Source: an uncultured Pelagibacteraceae bacterium
GTDB lineage: Bacteria > Pseudomonadota > Alphaproteobacteria > Pelagibacterales > Pelagibacteraceae
DNA: 64,000 nt
NCBI GenBank assembly: GCA_902584995.1
Contig: CACICF010000001.1
Coordinates: 1-64,000, forward strand
Reading direction: 5' to 3'
The notes beneath the pieces are model-generated. The model was not told where the DNA came from and did not search any database. It saw only the letters and a program-made list of their open reading frames with translations. Below are positions 7,522 through 14,649 of the stretch, one piece after another (the stretch's first letter is position 1; each line of letters starts with the position of its first letter). A program made the translations under genes and the position numbers.

Positions 7522-8443
7522 TTTAAATTTCATAGGTATATTGATTGGTGCAATCATGGCATCATCAGTCCCTTTAATACTTGCTGCATCTGGAGAGTTA
7601 ATAACTGAAAGATCCGGTGTTTTAAATCTTGGTGTCGAAGGAATGATGATTATTGGAGCAATCTCAGGATTTGCATTGATGATTGTAACGGATAACTTAT
7701 TTTTTGCAGTAATAGGATCGATGCTATCAGGTTTAATTATCTCAATCATTTTTGGGATACTAACACAATCGCTACTCACAAATCACGTTGCTACAGGACT
7801 TGCATTAACTATTTTTGGTATTGGGATGTCGGCAATGATAGGAAAGAATTTTGTTGGAATACCAGGAAAAGAATTTCCCTTATTGTTCGTAAATCTTAAG
7901 GAAAATATTCCTTTTTTTGGACCAATTTTATTTGGACATTCTGTTATATTATATTTTGCTTTTTTATTACCTTTCATAACAAATTATTTTCTGAAAAAAA
8001 CAAAAATTGGATTAATAATAAGAGCCGTGGGAGACTCACCGACATCGGCATCTAATCAAGGTATTAATGTAATCTTAGTAAGATATAGTTGTATTCTTTA
8101 TGGTGGAGCTATGTGTGGATTGGCAGGTGCTTACCTTTCGTTAATTTACACTCCGCAATGGATTGAAAATATGACTGGAGGAAGAGGATGGATTGCGCTT
8201 GCATTAGTAGTTTTTGCGACATGGAGCCCTATAAAAGTTTTGATAGGTGCATTAATATTTGGTGGGATTACAATTTTACAATTACATATGCAAGCTATTG
8301 GTTTTAGAATTCCAGTTCAATTATTAAGTGCATTACCATACATCATGACGATAATAGTTTTAGTTATAATTTCTCGTGACAGTAGAAAAATTAAACTAAA
8401 CACTCCAACATCATTGGGACAAATCTTCTATAAGGAAAAGTGA
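7511..8443 (+). CDS. Nucleoside-type ABC transporter permease 2 (YufQ-like)
   Basis: A 310-residue polytopic protein, the partner of the preceding permease. The motif ITERSGVLNLGVEGMMIIGA near residues 30-50 is the conserved loop of BPD_transp_2 permeases. NHVATGLALTIFGIG and YGGAMCGLAGAYLSL are typical of YufQ/NupC. It overlaps the first permease by 11 nt, which implies translational coupling and equal expression. After the stop, an A/T-only hairpin (AAAATAATTATTTT, 8457-8470) plus a T-run sits before the binding-protein gene. That could partly terminate or simply separate the more highly expressed binding protein. Confidence 0.88.
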   Translation: MSFDLNFIGILIGAIMASSVPLILAASGELITERSGVLNLGVEGMMIIGAISGFALMIVTDNLFFAVIGSMLSGLIISIIFGILTQSLLTNHVATGLALTIFGIGMSAMIGKNFVGIPGKEFPLLFVNLKENIPFFGPILFGHSVILYFAFLLPFITNYFLKKTKIGLIIRAVGDSPTSASNQGINVILVRYSCILYGGAMCGLAGAYLSLIYTPQWIENMTGGRGWIALALVVFATWSPIKVLIGALIFGGITILQLHMQAIGFRIPVQLLSALPYIMTIIVLVIISRDSRKIKLNTPTSLGQIFYKEK

Positions 8444-8530
8444 TGTTAGCTATTCCAAAATAATTATTTTTTTTTATTAGAATCTTGCCTACTTTGTAGT
8501 ATCACAAAACTAAATTTAAAGGGGAATCAA

Positions 8531-9595
8531 ATGTATAAAAACTTTTTAAGATATATAATTTCTGCATTATTTTTACTCGGCTTAAGCGTACAAGCTAATG
8601 CAGATTTTAAAGTTGGTTTTGTTTATGTCGGACCTACTGGGGACCATGGATGGACATACCAACATGATGAAGGAAGAAAAGCAGTAGAAGCTGCTGGAAT
8701 AAAAACTACTTACGTAGAAAGTGTACCTGAAGGTGCAGATGCGGAAAGAGTAATAAGACAATTAGCACAATCAGGACATGACCTAATTTTTACTACAAGC
8801 TTTGGTTATATGGATCCTACAAACAAAGTTGCTAAAGATTTTCCAAACGTAAAATTTGAGCATGCAACTGGATACAAAAGAGAACACCCAAATGTTTCCA
8901 CGTACTCTGCAAGATTTTATGAGGGAAGAACTTTGTTAGGTCACATGGCAGGAAAGATGACAAAAACAAATGTTATTGGATATATTGCTTCATTTCCAAT
9001 TCCTGAAGTTATTAGAGGAATTAATGCTATGACACTAGCTGCCCAAAAAGTAAATCCTGATATTAAAACAAAAATAGTTTGGGTATTTACTTGGTATGAT
9101 CCAGGTAAAGAGTCTGAGGCGGCTCAAGCTTTAATTGATCAAGGAGCGGATATTATAATGCAGCATACTGACAGTACTGCACCTGTTCAAGTAGCGGAAA
9201 AAGCAGGAGTTTGGTCATTTGGTCAAGCAAGTGATATGCAAAGATTTGCACCAAAATCAATTTTAACGTCTATTATCGATGATTGGGCACCTTATTATGT
9301 CGAAAGATCTATAGCAGCAAGAGATGGCACATGGAAACAACAAGATACTTGGCATGGATTAAAAGAGGGAATGGTTGCTATGGCTGCATACAATCCTGCA
9401 ATGGGAAGTGATTTAGTTAAAGAAGTAGAACAACTTCAAAAAGACTTAGCATCAGGAAAAACCCATTCATTTACTGGTCCAATTTATGATCAAAAAGGAA
9501 ACATTCTTGTAGCTGAAGGTTCAGTAGCAGATGACGGCATGTTAGCTGGTATGAATGTTTATGTTAAAGGAGTAGAAGGAGATATTCCTCAGTAA
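8531..9595 (+). CDS. BMP-family periplasmic substrate-binding protein (nucleoside-type ABC importer)
   Basis: A 354-residue protein with an N-terminal Sec signal peptide cleaved at about QANA-DFKV. There is no lipobox Cys, so it should be a soluble periplasmic protein, unlike the lipoprotein PnrA/BmpA of spirochaetes. Family marks are KVGFVYVGPTGDHGWTYQHDEG, GADAERVIRQLAQSGHDLIF, FEHATGYK and the hinge segment QGADIIMQHTDST. It has a strong AAAGGGGAA ribosome site and an 87-bp upstream gap, whereas the permeases overlap. This fits high expression of the binding protein relative to the membrane parts. It is followed by a clear intrinsic terminator. A purine or purine nucleoside is the best guess for the ligand. 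Confidence 0.9.
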   Translation: MYKNFLRYIISALFLLGLSVQANADFKVGFVYVGPTGDHGWTYQHDEGRKAVEAAGIKTTYVESVPEGADAERVIRQLAQSGHDLIFTTSFGYMDPTNKVAKDFPNVKFEHATGYKREHPNVSTYSARFYEGRTLLGHMAGKMTKTNVIGYIASFPIPEVIRGINAMTLAAQKVNPDIKTKIVWVFTWYDPGKESEAAQALIDQGADIIMQHTDSTAPVQVAEKAGVWSFGQASDMQRFAPKSILTSIIDDWAPYYVERSIAARDGTWKQQDTWHGLKEGMVAMAAYNPAMGSDLVKEVEQLQKDLASGKTHSFTGPIYDQKGNILVAEGSVADDGMLAGMNVYVKGVEGDIPQ

Positions 9596-9618
9596 TTTCT
9601 TTTTTAAAATTAAAATTT

Positions 9619-9645
9619 AAGGCCAGCTTAGTCTGGCCTTTTTTT
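9619..9645 (+). terminator. Intrinsic terminator after the BMP importer operon
   Basis: A GGCCAG (9621-9626) / CTGGCC (9633-9638) stem with a six-base loop is followed directly by seven T residues. It is the cleanest rho-independent terminator in the window. It ends the importer operon just before the convergent phosphoribosyltransferase gene. Confidence 0.88.
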
Positions 9646-9650
9646 ATTTT

Positions 9651-10172
9651 CTAAGAATGTTTTTTTTTTAAAACTTCAATATCTACTTCATCATAATACT
9701 CTGATGGTTGAACTATCCAAGGATCATTTTTTAATAAAATTGGACAAAAGTCAGGAGTAAAAGAAGATGATTTTTTTTTCCATAGACATGCTGTCTTTAT
9801 CTCTTGGATATAATTTTTAATTGGGTCGTACTCTTTTAACCATTCTATACTTTTGTTTAATGTTAATCCTGTATCTGACAAATCATCTACCAACAAAACT
9901 TTTTTAAAATTTTCGTTAGTTGCAATTGCACTAATATCTCTGGCAAAAATTAGTTCTCCCTGTTTATCTTGAACAGTATCACCAGAATAACTTTGGATAA
10001 CAACATAAGCAGTTGGTAATTTAAAAATTCTGGATAAAATATCTATGATTGGAGCTGCACCTCTCATTATACCAACTAGAACTGTTGGTTTATAATTTTT
10101 TTCTATCTCTAGAGCAAGTTTTTCAACTGCAGTTTTGTACTCTTCATATGTAATTATTAATTTATCAGCCAT
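9651..10172 (-). CDS. Purine-type phosphoribosyltransferase (Gpt/HPRT-like)
   Basis: A 173-residue type I phosphoribosyltransferase. The PRPP-binding motif VLLVDDLSDTGLTL (about residues 93-106) is intact, and the N-terminal VLVGIMRGAAPI loop matches the substrate/PPi-binding loop of the family. It would attach a base, probably xanthine, guanine or hypoxanthine, to PRPP in the cytoplasm. It faces the BMP-type importer across a terminator, which supports a purine salvage role for both. ComF-like and amidophosphoribosyl enzymes are ruled out by the size and lack of other domains. The base specificity cannot be told from the sequence. Confidence 0.8.
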   Translation of the reverse strand: MADKLIITYEEYKTAVEKLALEIEKNYKPTVLVGIMRGAAPIIDILSRIFKLPTAYVVIQSYSGDTVQDKQGELIFARDISAIATNENFKKVLLVDDLSDTGLTLNKSIEWLKEYDPIKNYIQEIKTACLWKKKSSSFTPDFCPILLKNDPWIVQPSEYYDEVDIEVLKKKHS

Positions 10173-10215
10173 AGAAATTTGGTATCATAAATAAAATTAT
10201 TTAAAAAGGATAAAT

Positions 10216-10518
10216 ATGAAAACATATTGGATAAGTCTATACCTAGAAATCTCAAACCAGGATAACCTAAAAAAATATGGAGAAAAAGCTATTCCTATAA
10301 TAAAAAGTTATGGAGGAAAACCAATTGTAAGAGGTGGTAGATTAACATCATTTAGTAATACAAACATTGTCCGAACTGTTGTTTGGGAGTTTCCAAGTTA
10401 TGATGATGCAATCTCCTGCCATGAATCAACTGATTATAAATCAGCCTGGTCTTATGCTGAAGGCACTACCAAAAGAATTATGTTCATTGTTGAAGGAGTA
10501 GACCAAGAACAGATTTGA
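10216..10518 (+). CDS. DUF1330 domain protein, copy 1
   Basis: A 100-residue alpha+beta protein of the dimeric ferredoxin-like DUF1330 family. Typical segments are YWISLYLEISNQDNLKKYGEKA, the GGKPIVRGGR core, VVWEFPSYDDAISCHES and YKSAWSYA. It has an AAAGGATAA ribosome site. A paralogue follows 41 bp downstream on the same strand, with about the same fold but low identity. No biochemical function is established for this family, although the shape suggests a small-ligand binding protein or oxygenase-like dimer. Confidence 0.85.
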   Translation: MKTYWISLYLEISNQDNLKKYGEKAIPIIKSYGGKPIVRGGRLTSFSNTNIVRTVVWEFPSYDDAISCHESTDYKSAWSYAEGTTKRIMFIVEGVDQEQI

Positions 10519-10559
10519 TAAAGTAAATTTTGAAGATATAATTATAATAAAGGAGAATT

Positions 10560-10847
10560 ATGAAAGGTTACGTTGTATGCATGTGGGAAAAAATCAATAG
10601 TGAGGAAAAACTAAAGGAGTATGCGCTAAAAGCTACATCTGCTGCGGAAAAATACTCAGGCAAATTTTTAATTAGAGGTGGAAGAAATAGAACAAATGAA
10701 GGAATAGACTCACCAAGAACTACCGTTCTTGAGTTTCCAAATTATCATACAGCGATAGAATTTTACGACTCTCCCGAATATCAGGAAGCGCTAGACGTTA
10801 TTAGAGACCATGCTGTAAGACATCATCAGATAGTTGAAGGTAGTTAA
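10560..10847 (+). CDS. DUF1330 domain protein, copy 2
   Basis: A 95-residue paralogue of the preceding gene. The conserved blocks are SEEKLKEYALKATSAAEKY, GKFLIRGGRN, TVLEFPNYHTAIEFYDSPEYQEAL and the C-terminal HHQIVEG. A near-ideal AAAGGAGAA ribosome site precedes it. The stop overlaps the convergent AlkA-like gene by 4 nt (TTAA shared). Tandem retention of two divergent copies in a reduced genome suggests that they form a heterodimer or have split functions, but that is inference. Confidence 0.88.
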   Translation: MKGYVVCMWEKINSEEKLKEYALKATSAAEKYSGKFLIRGGRNRTNEGIDSPRTTVLEFPNYHTAIEFYDSPEYQEALDVIRDHAVRHHQIVEGS

Positions 10848-11467
10848 TATTGTACAGGTTCATCATCAATAGAACGCCATAAATACCAAGTGGCTACTGA
10901 ACAATAAGGAGAAAATCTCTTTTTTAAACGATTTACATAATTCATAGGTGGTAAGTAGTTTTTTTTATAGTTATTAGAAATTGCTCTAAGCAAACCAATA
11001 TCTTGAACTGGCCAGATGTTAGACCTGTTATAAGTAAATAGTAATATCATTTCTGCAGACCATCTACCTATTTGTCTTAATTCTGACAAATAAAGAATTG
11101 CTTCTTCATCACTCATTGTTTTAATAACTCTTGGATTAAAAGTTTTATTGATAAATTTTTTTGCTAACTCTTTTATACCTCTTACTTTTTGTCTACTTAA
11201 ACCACATTTTTTTAATCTATTTGAAGTAATACTATTTACTACTTTTGGATTTATCTTTCCTTTACACTCTGTTTTAAACTTTAAAAAAACTGAGTTAGCA
11301 GCAGCTACACTAATTTGTTGACCAATTATACTTTTGCACAACGATAAAAAAATATCTCTCCTTGAAGTTAAAGTTTTATCCTTGTACTTTAATATAAGTT
11401 TCCTCATAATTTTATCTTTTGAAAGATACTTAATTGCTTTTGACCAATATTTAGGTTGTTTACTCAT
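10844..11467 (-). CDS. DNA-3-methyladenine glycosylase, AlkA-like (HhH-GPD)
   Basis: A 207-residue base-excision repair enzyme. The HhH-GPD domain begins at LCKSIIGQQISVAAANSVF, which is the usual QQiS..aA segment. It continues through CGLSRQKVRGIKELA to the helix-hairpin-helix LRQIGRWSAEMILLF. The catalytic Asp is residue 156 in WPVQDIGL. It lacks the N-terminal AlkA domain of enterobacteria, the shorter form common in alphaproteobacteria. It removes alkylated purines such as 3-methyladenine. Start ATG 11467 overlaps the end of the DMT transporter gene by 8 nt, so the two are co-translated. Confidence 0.88.
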   Translation of the reverse strand: MSKQPKYWSKAIKYLSKDKIMRKLILKYKDKTLTSRRDIFLSLCKSIIGQQISVAAANSVFLKFKTECKGKINPKVVNSITSNRLKKCGLSRQKVRGIKELAKKFINKTFNPRVIKTMSDEEAILYLSELRQIGRWSAEMILLFTYNRSNIWPVQDIGLLRAISNNYKKNYLPPMNYVNRLKKRFSPYCSVATWYLWRSIDDEPVQY

Positions 11468-12341
11468 TTTTAAAAATTAAGTTTGGCTTTTTTAAATATA
11501 TTTCTCTTCTAAATATTATGATTGAAGATAAAATTACTAATGCAGCACCAATTAAGGTCTTATATGATGGTATTTCATTCCAAACAAAATATCCAAAGAA
11601 AATGGCAAAAACTAAACTTAGGTATTTTAATGGTGAGACCAAAGAAACTTCTGAAAGTTTATATGATTGACCTAAAAGTAAATTTGCTACACCACCAAGC
11701 AAACCAATCATACACAATAATATAAAATCAAAAAAAGTTGGCATAACCCAACCAAATGGAACAGTAAGTAGTCCTAAAATTGATATTGCAATCGAGAAGT
11801 AAAATGAAATTAACCAGACAGGTTCTGAAGTAGACAGCTGTCTTATTGCAATAGCCACATAAGACATTCCTAAACAAAAAATAATTGGATAAATATAATT
11901 AAAATTTAAAGATGAAATTCCAGGTTGAGCAATAATTATTACTCCTATAAATCCAATAAAGACTGCCAACCATCTATATTTACCAATTTTTTCTGATAAA
12001 AAATATATCGACATTATTGTTGCAAATATTGGTGCTGCAAAAGAAATACTCACTACAGTGGCCAAAGGTAGGTTTCTTAGAGCAATAAATATGGACACTA
12101 TTGCCATTAAACCAGCAATGCATCTTGCAAAATGTAGTTTAGGTCGATCTGTTTTATAAAAATTTTTATAATTTTCTTTTGGTATTAAAAAAAGTATGGG
12201 TATTAAACCACAAAAACCTCTGAAAAAAAGTACTTCTCCAACTGGGTAATTTTCAGACCATTTTACAAGTACATCCATCATTGAGAATGCACAAACTGAT
12301 AGAACCATGTACAAAAAGCCTAATTGATTTTTAGATAACAT
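11460..12341 (-). CDS. EamA/DMT-superfamily transporter (10 TM)
   Basis: A 293-residue membrane protein with ten predicted helices in two EamA repeats. The first repeat includes VKWSENYPVGEVLFFRGFCGLIPI, and the second ends with VILSSIIIFRRE. The sequence LRNLPLATVVSISFAAPIFATIMS is typical of the RhaT/S-adenosylmethionine and riboflavin-type exporter group found in alphaproteobacteria. The family moves small metabolites, but the substrate here is not determinable. It is divergent from msrA with a 34-bp gap, so their promoters must overlap. Confidence 0.85.
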   Translation of the reverse strand: MLSKNQLGFLYMVLSVCAFSMMDVLVKWSENYPVGEVLFFRGFCGLIPILFLIPKENYKNFYKTDRPKLHFARCIAGLMAIVSIFIALRNLPLATVVSISFAAPIFATIMSIYFLSEKIGKYRWLAVFIGFIGVIIIAQPGISSLNFNYIYPIIFCLGMSYVAIAIRQLSTSEPVWLISFYFSIAISILGLLTVPFGWVMPTFFDFILLCMIGLLGGVANLLLGQSYKLSEVSLVSPLKYLSLVFAIFFGYFVWNEIPSYKTLIGAALVILSSIIIFRREIYLKKPNLIFKNE

Positions 12342-12375
12342 GGATTTAATTATATTATTATTATAGCATTAATCT

Positions 12376-12819
12376 ATGGAAATAGCAGTTTTAGCCTTGG
12401 GTTGTTTTTGGGGTCCAGAAAAAAAATATGGACAACTAGAAGGCGTTTACAGAACTGAGGTTGGATACTGCGGAGGTAATAGCCCGAATACAAATTACAG
12501 AGAGGTTTGCACCGGAACAACAAATCACGCAGAAGCTGTAAAACTTGAATTTGATCCCAAAGTAATTTCTTATGAGGAAATTGTAAAAAAATTCTTTGAA
12601 TTTCATGATCCAACAACATTGAATTCTCAAGGACCTGATTTTGGCACACAATACAGAAGTGAAATATTCTATCTTAACGATGGACAAAAGAAAATTGCTC
12701 AAAAAGTTATAAATGAAGAAAATGTGAGGCTGTCTGGAAGGGTAGTTACCAAACTTTCTGAGTTAAAAAATTACTGTGCTGCAGAGGAATATCATCAGAA
12801 GTATCTAGAAAAAAGATAG
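12376..12819 (+). CDS. msrA: Peptide methionine sulfoxide reductase A
   Basis: A 147-residue enzyme that reduces the S-epimer of methionine sulfoxide in oxidised proteins. The catalytic motif GCFWG is at residues 9-13, with Cys10 as the nucleophile. It is followed by VGYCGGN, FFEFHDPTT and the QYRSEIFY box. The C-terminus AAEEYHQKYL matches the family end. It is at the short end of the family's usual range (about 150-210 residues), with a minimal N-terminus and no MsrB fusion. One base separates it from the rhodanese gene, so both are likely co-transcribed with the efflux genes. Confidence 0.93.
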   Translation: MEIAVLALGCFWGPEKKYGQLEGVYRTEVGYCGGNSPNTNYREVCTGTTNHAEAVKLEFDPKVISYEEIVKKFFEFHDPTTLNSQGPDFGTQYRSEIFYLNDGQKKIAQKVINEENVRLSGRVVTKLSELKNYCAAEEYHQKYLEKR

Positions 12820-12820
12820 A

Positions 12821-13636
12821 ATGTCACTTGTCTCATCTGATTGGTTAGAAAAAAATTTAAATAATGTAAAAATTATAGACTGTTCTTGGCACATGCCAGG
12901 GATAAATAGAAATCCATATGAAGAATATTTGAGTAAACATATTCCAGGAGCAATATTTTTTGACTTAGATAAAAATTCAGAACAGAACACTGAATTACCT
13001 CATATGCTTCCATCAAGACAAAAATGGGAGGAAATTGTATCTTCTTTAGGTATCTCAAATGAAGATAGAATAGTAGTTTATGATGATTCAGATGTGCTGA
13101 GTTCATGTAGAGGTTGGTATAATTTTATTTATTTCGGTCATGATAAAGAGTTAGTCAGCGTTTTGGATGGTGGCTTAAAAAAATGGAAAATAGATAAAAA
13201 AATGACAACCAATGATAATACAATTATTTTAAAGTCGAAATATATTGCTAGAGAAAATAAACATCTTGTTAAAAATATTAGCGAAATCAATGACAACATA
13301 AAAACAAATAATTTTAAAGTTATTGATGCAAGAAGTAAGGAAAGATTTAATGGAACTGCACCAGATCCAAGAAAAAATGTTAGAAGTGGATCTATACCAA
13401 ATTCTCTATGTCTTCCATTTAAAGAGGTTATTAACGCCGAGGATAATACGTTTAAAAATAGATCTGAAATTTCAAAAAAATTCGACGAAATAATTGATTC
13501 TAATGATAACAACAGAGTTTTTTCATGCGGTTCTGGTATTACTGCTTGTGTTTTAAGTCTTGCATATTCCCTAGTAAATAATACATATTCTCCTACAGTT
13601 TATGATGGATCATGGGCTGAATATGGAAAATTGTAG
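12821..13636 (+). CDS. sseA: 3-mercaptopyruvate/thiosulfate sulfurtransferase (tandem rhodanese)
   Basis: A 271-residue protein with two rhodanese domains. The N-terminal inactive one is recognised by IIDCSWHMP, HIPGAIFFDLD, CRGWYNFIYFGH and VSVLDGGLKKW. The C-terminal catalytic one has VIDARSKERFNG, GSIPNSLCLPF and the loop CGSGITAC. The CGSG(V/I)TAC form is typical of 3-mercaptopyruvate sulfurtransferase rather than thiosulfate-specific rhodanese. It transfers sulfane sulfur to thiols or cyanide in the cytoplasm. It lies 1 nt after msrA and 3 nt before the adaptor gene. Confidence 0.9.
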   Translation: MSLVSSDWLEKNLNNVKIIDCSWHMPGINRNPYEEYLSKHIPGAIFFDLDKNSEQNTELPHMLPSRQKWEEIVSSLGISNEDRIVVYDDSDVLSSCRGWYNFIYFGHDKELVSVLDGGLKKWKIDKKMTTNDNTIILKSKYIARENKHLVKNISEINDNIKTNNFKVIDARSKERFNGTAPDPRKNVRSGSIPNSLCLPFKEVINAEDNTFKNRSEISKKFDEIIDSNDNNRVFSCGSGITACVLSLAYSLVNNTYSPTVYDGSWAEYGKL

Positions 13637-13639
13637 ATT

Positions 13640-14641
13640 ATGAAAAGATCAACAAAAGTAACAACTATAATTGTAATATTTTTTATAATTATCGCTGGTG
13701 TAATCATTGCAAGAACAATGATTGGTAATCACTTCAAAAAAAAATTTAGCAAAAGACCACCACCGGGAATTATTGTTAAAACTGTTGAACAGAGAAAATT
13801 CCAAAATATAATTGAAACCTTCGGAACAGCTGTTCCAATAAAAGTAAAGTCTTATAACGTTGAAAAGTATGAAATTTTAGAGGAGATAAAATACAATACT
13901 AAAGTAAAAGCTGGAGACATAGTAGCAAAATTAAAAAATAGAACTATTAGAGCACCTTTTGATGGTGTCATAGGAAAAAGAAACTTTTCAGACGATATAA
14001 ATGTTTCAGAAAGCTCAGTTGTAATTGATATTGAAGATGCATCTTTTTTATTTATTGATGTTGATGTACCCGAAATATTCGCTCCATTTGTTAAAAAAGG
14101 ATTAGGTGTTGATGTAAGATTTTCTGGAAATAAAGAAAAAATATATCAAGGTAAAGTAGACTCCATTGCAAGTAAAATTGATGTAAGCAATAGATCTCTT
14201 AGACTTAGAGTTAAACTTCAAAACTCAAATTCTGAAATCTTGCCAGGTGCATTAATGGAAGTTGCAATCAAATATAACGAGAGAAACTCTTTAGGAATTC
14301 CTGATACAAGTGTAATCTTGGAAGGTAATAAAGTTTATATTTATAAAGTAGATGACAAAAATATTACTAAAAGAGTAGAGGTTATAGTTGGCAATAGAAG
14401 TCAAGGATATCTTGAAGTCAAATCTGGATTAAGTAAAGGTGATATAGTTGTTGCTGAAGGTCTTAAGAAAGTAAGGCCAAATGGCAAAATAAAACCTATA
14501 AAGGACGGGGCTCAAAAAAGTAAATCCGATTGGGGCAAAAAAGAAAAACCCAATAATTCAGAAGCGAAAAAAGGTAAGTTTGACTGGATAAAGAATTTAT
14601 TTGGTAAGTCAGATTCAAAAAAAAAAGAAGATAAAAAATAA
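13640..14641 (+). CDS. RND efflux periplasmic adaptor (HlyD/MFP family) lacking the alpha-hairpin
   Basis: A 333-residue inner-membrane-anchored adaptor with a TM anchor at about residues 8-27. Lipoyl-type halves (EILEEIKYNTKVKAGDIVAKL and RTIRAPFDGVIGKRNF) are followed by beta-barrel (FIDVDVPEIF) and membrane-proximal domains (IPDTSVILEGNKVYIYKV, then LSKGDIVVAEGL). The two lipoyl halves are joined directly at AKLKNRTIRAPF, so the long coiled-coil hairpin that normally lies between them and docks on the outer-membrane channel is missing. The C-terminus is a Lys/Ser/Asp-rich tail of about 50 residues. It is linked to the RND permease by an 8-nt gap. No TolC-like gene is present nearby. Confidence 0.88.
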   Translation: MKRSTKVTTIIVIFFIIIAGVIIARTMIGNHFKKKFSKRPPPGIIVKTVEQRKFQNIIETFGTAVPIKVKSYNVEKYEILEEIKYNTKVKAGDIVAKLKNRTIRAPFDGVIGKRNFSDDINVSESSVVIDIEDASFLFIDVDVPEIFAPFVKKGLGVDVRFSGNKEKIYQGKVDSIASKIDVSNRSLRLRVKLQNSNSEILPGALMEVAIKYNERNSLGIPDTSVILEGNKVYIYKVDDKNITKRVEVIVGNRSQGYLEVKSGLSKGDIVVAEGLKKVRPNGKIKPIKDGAQKSKSDWGKKEKPNNSEAKKGKFDWIKNLFGKSDSKKKEDKK

Positions 14642-14649
14642 ATAATTAA

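Noticed and set aside
8457-8475. AT-only hairpin plus T-run as a terminator between the permease and binding protein genes
   Set aside because: The stem is only A-T pairs (AAAATAATTATTTT) and too weak to call. It may reduce read-through slightly, but AT-rich DNA produces such palindromes by chance.
13138-13512. 124-aa minus-strand ORF inside the rhodanese gene
   Set aside because: It is a shadow of a conserved two-domain protein. The reading is dominated by Leu/Ser/Phe and has no family resemblance.
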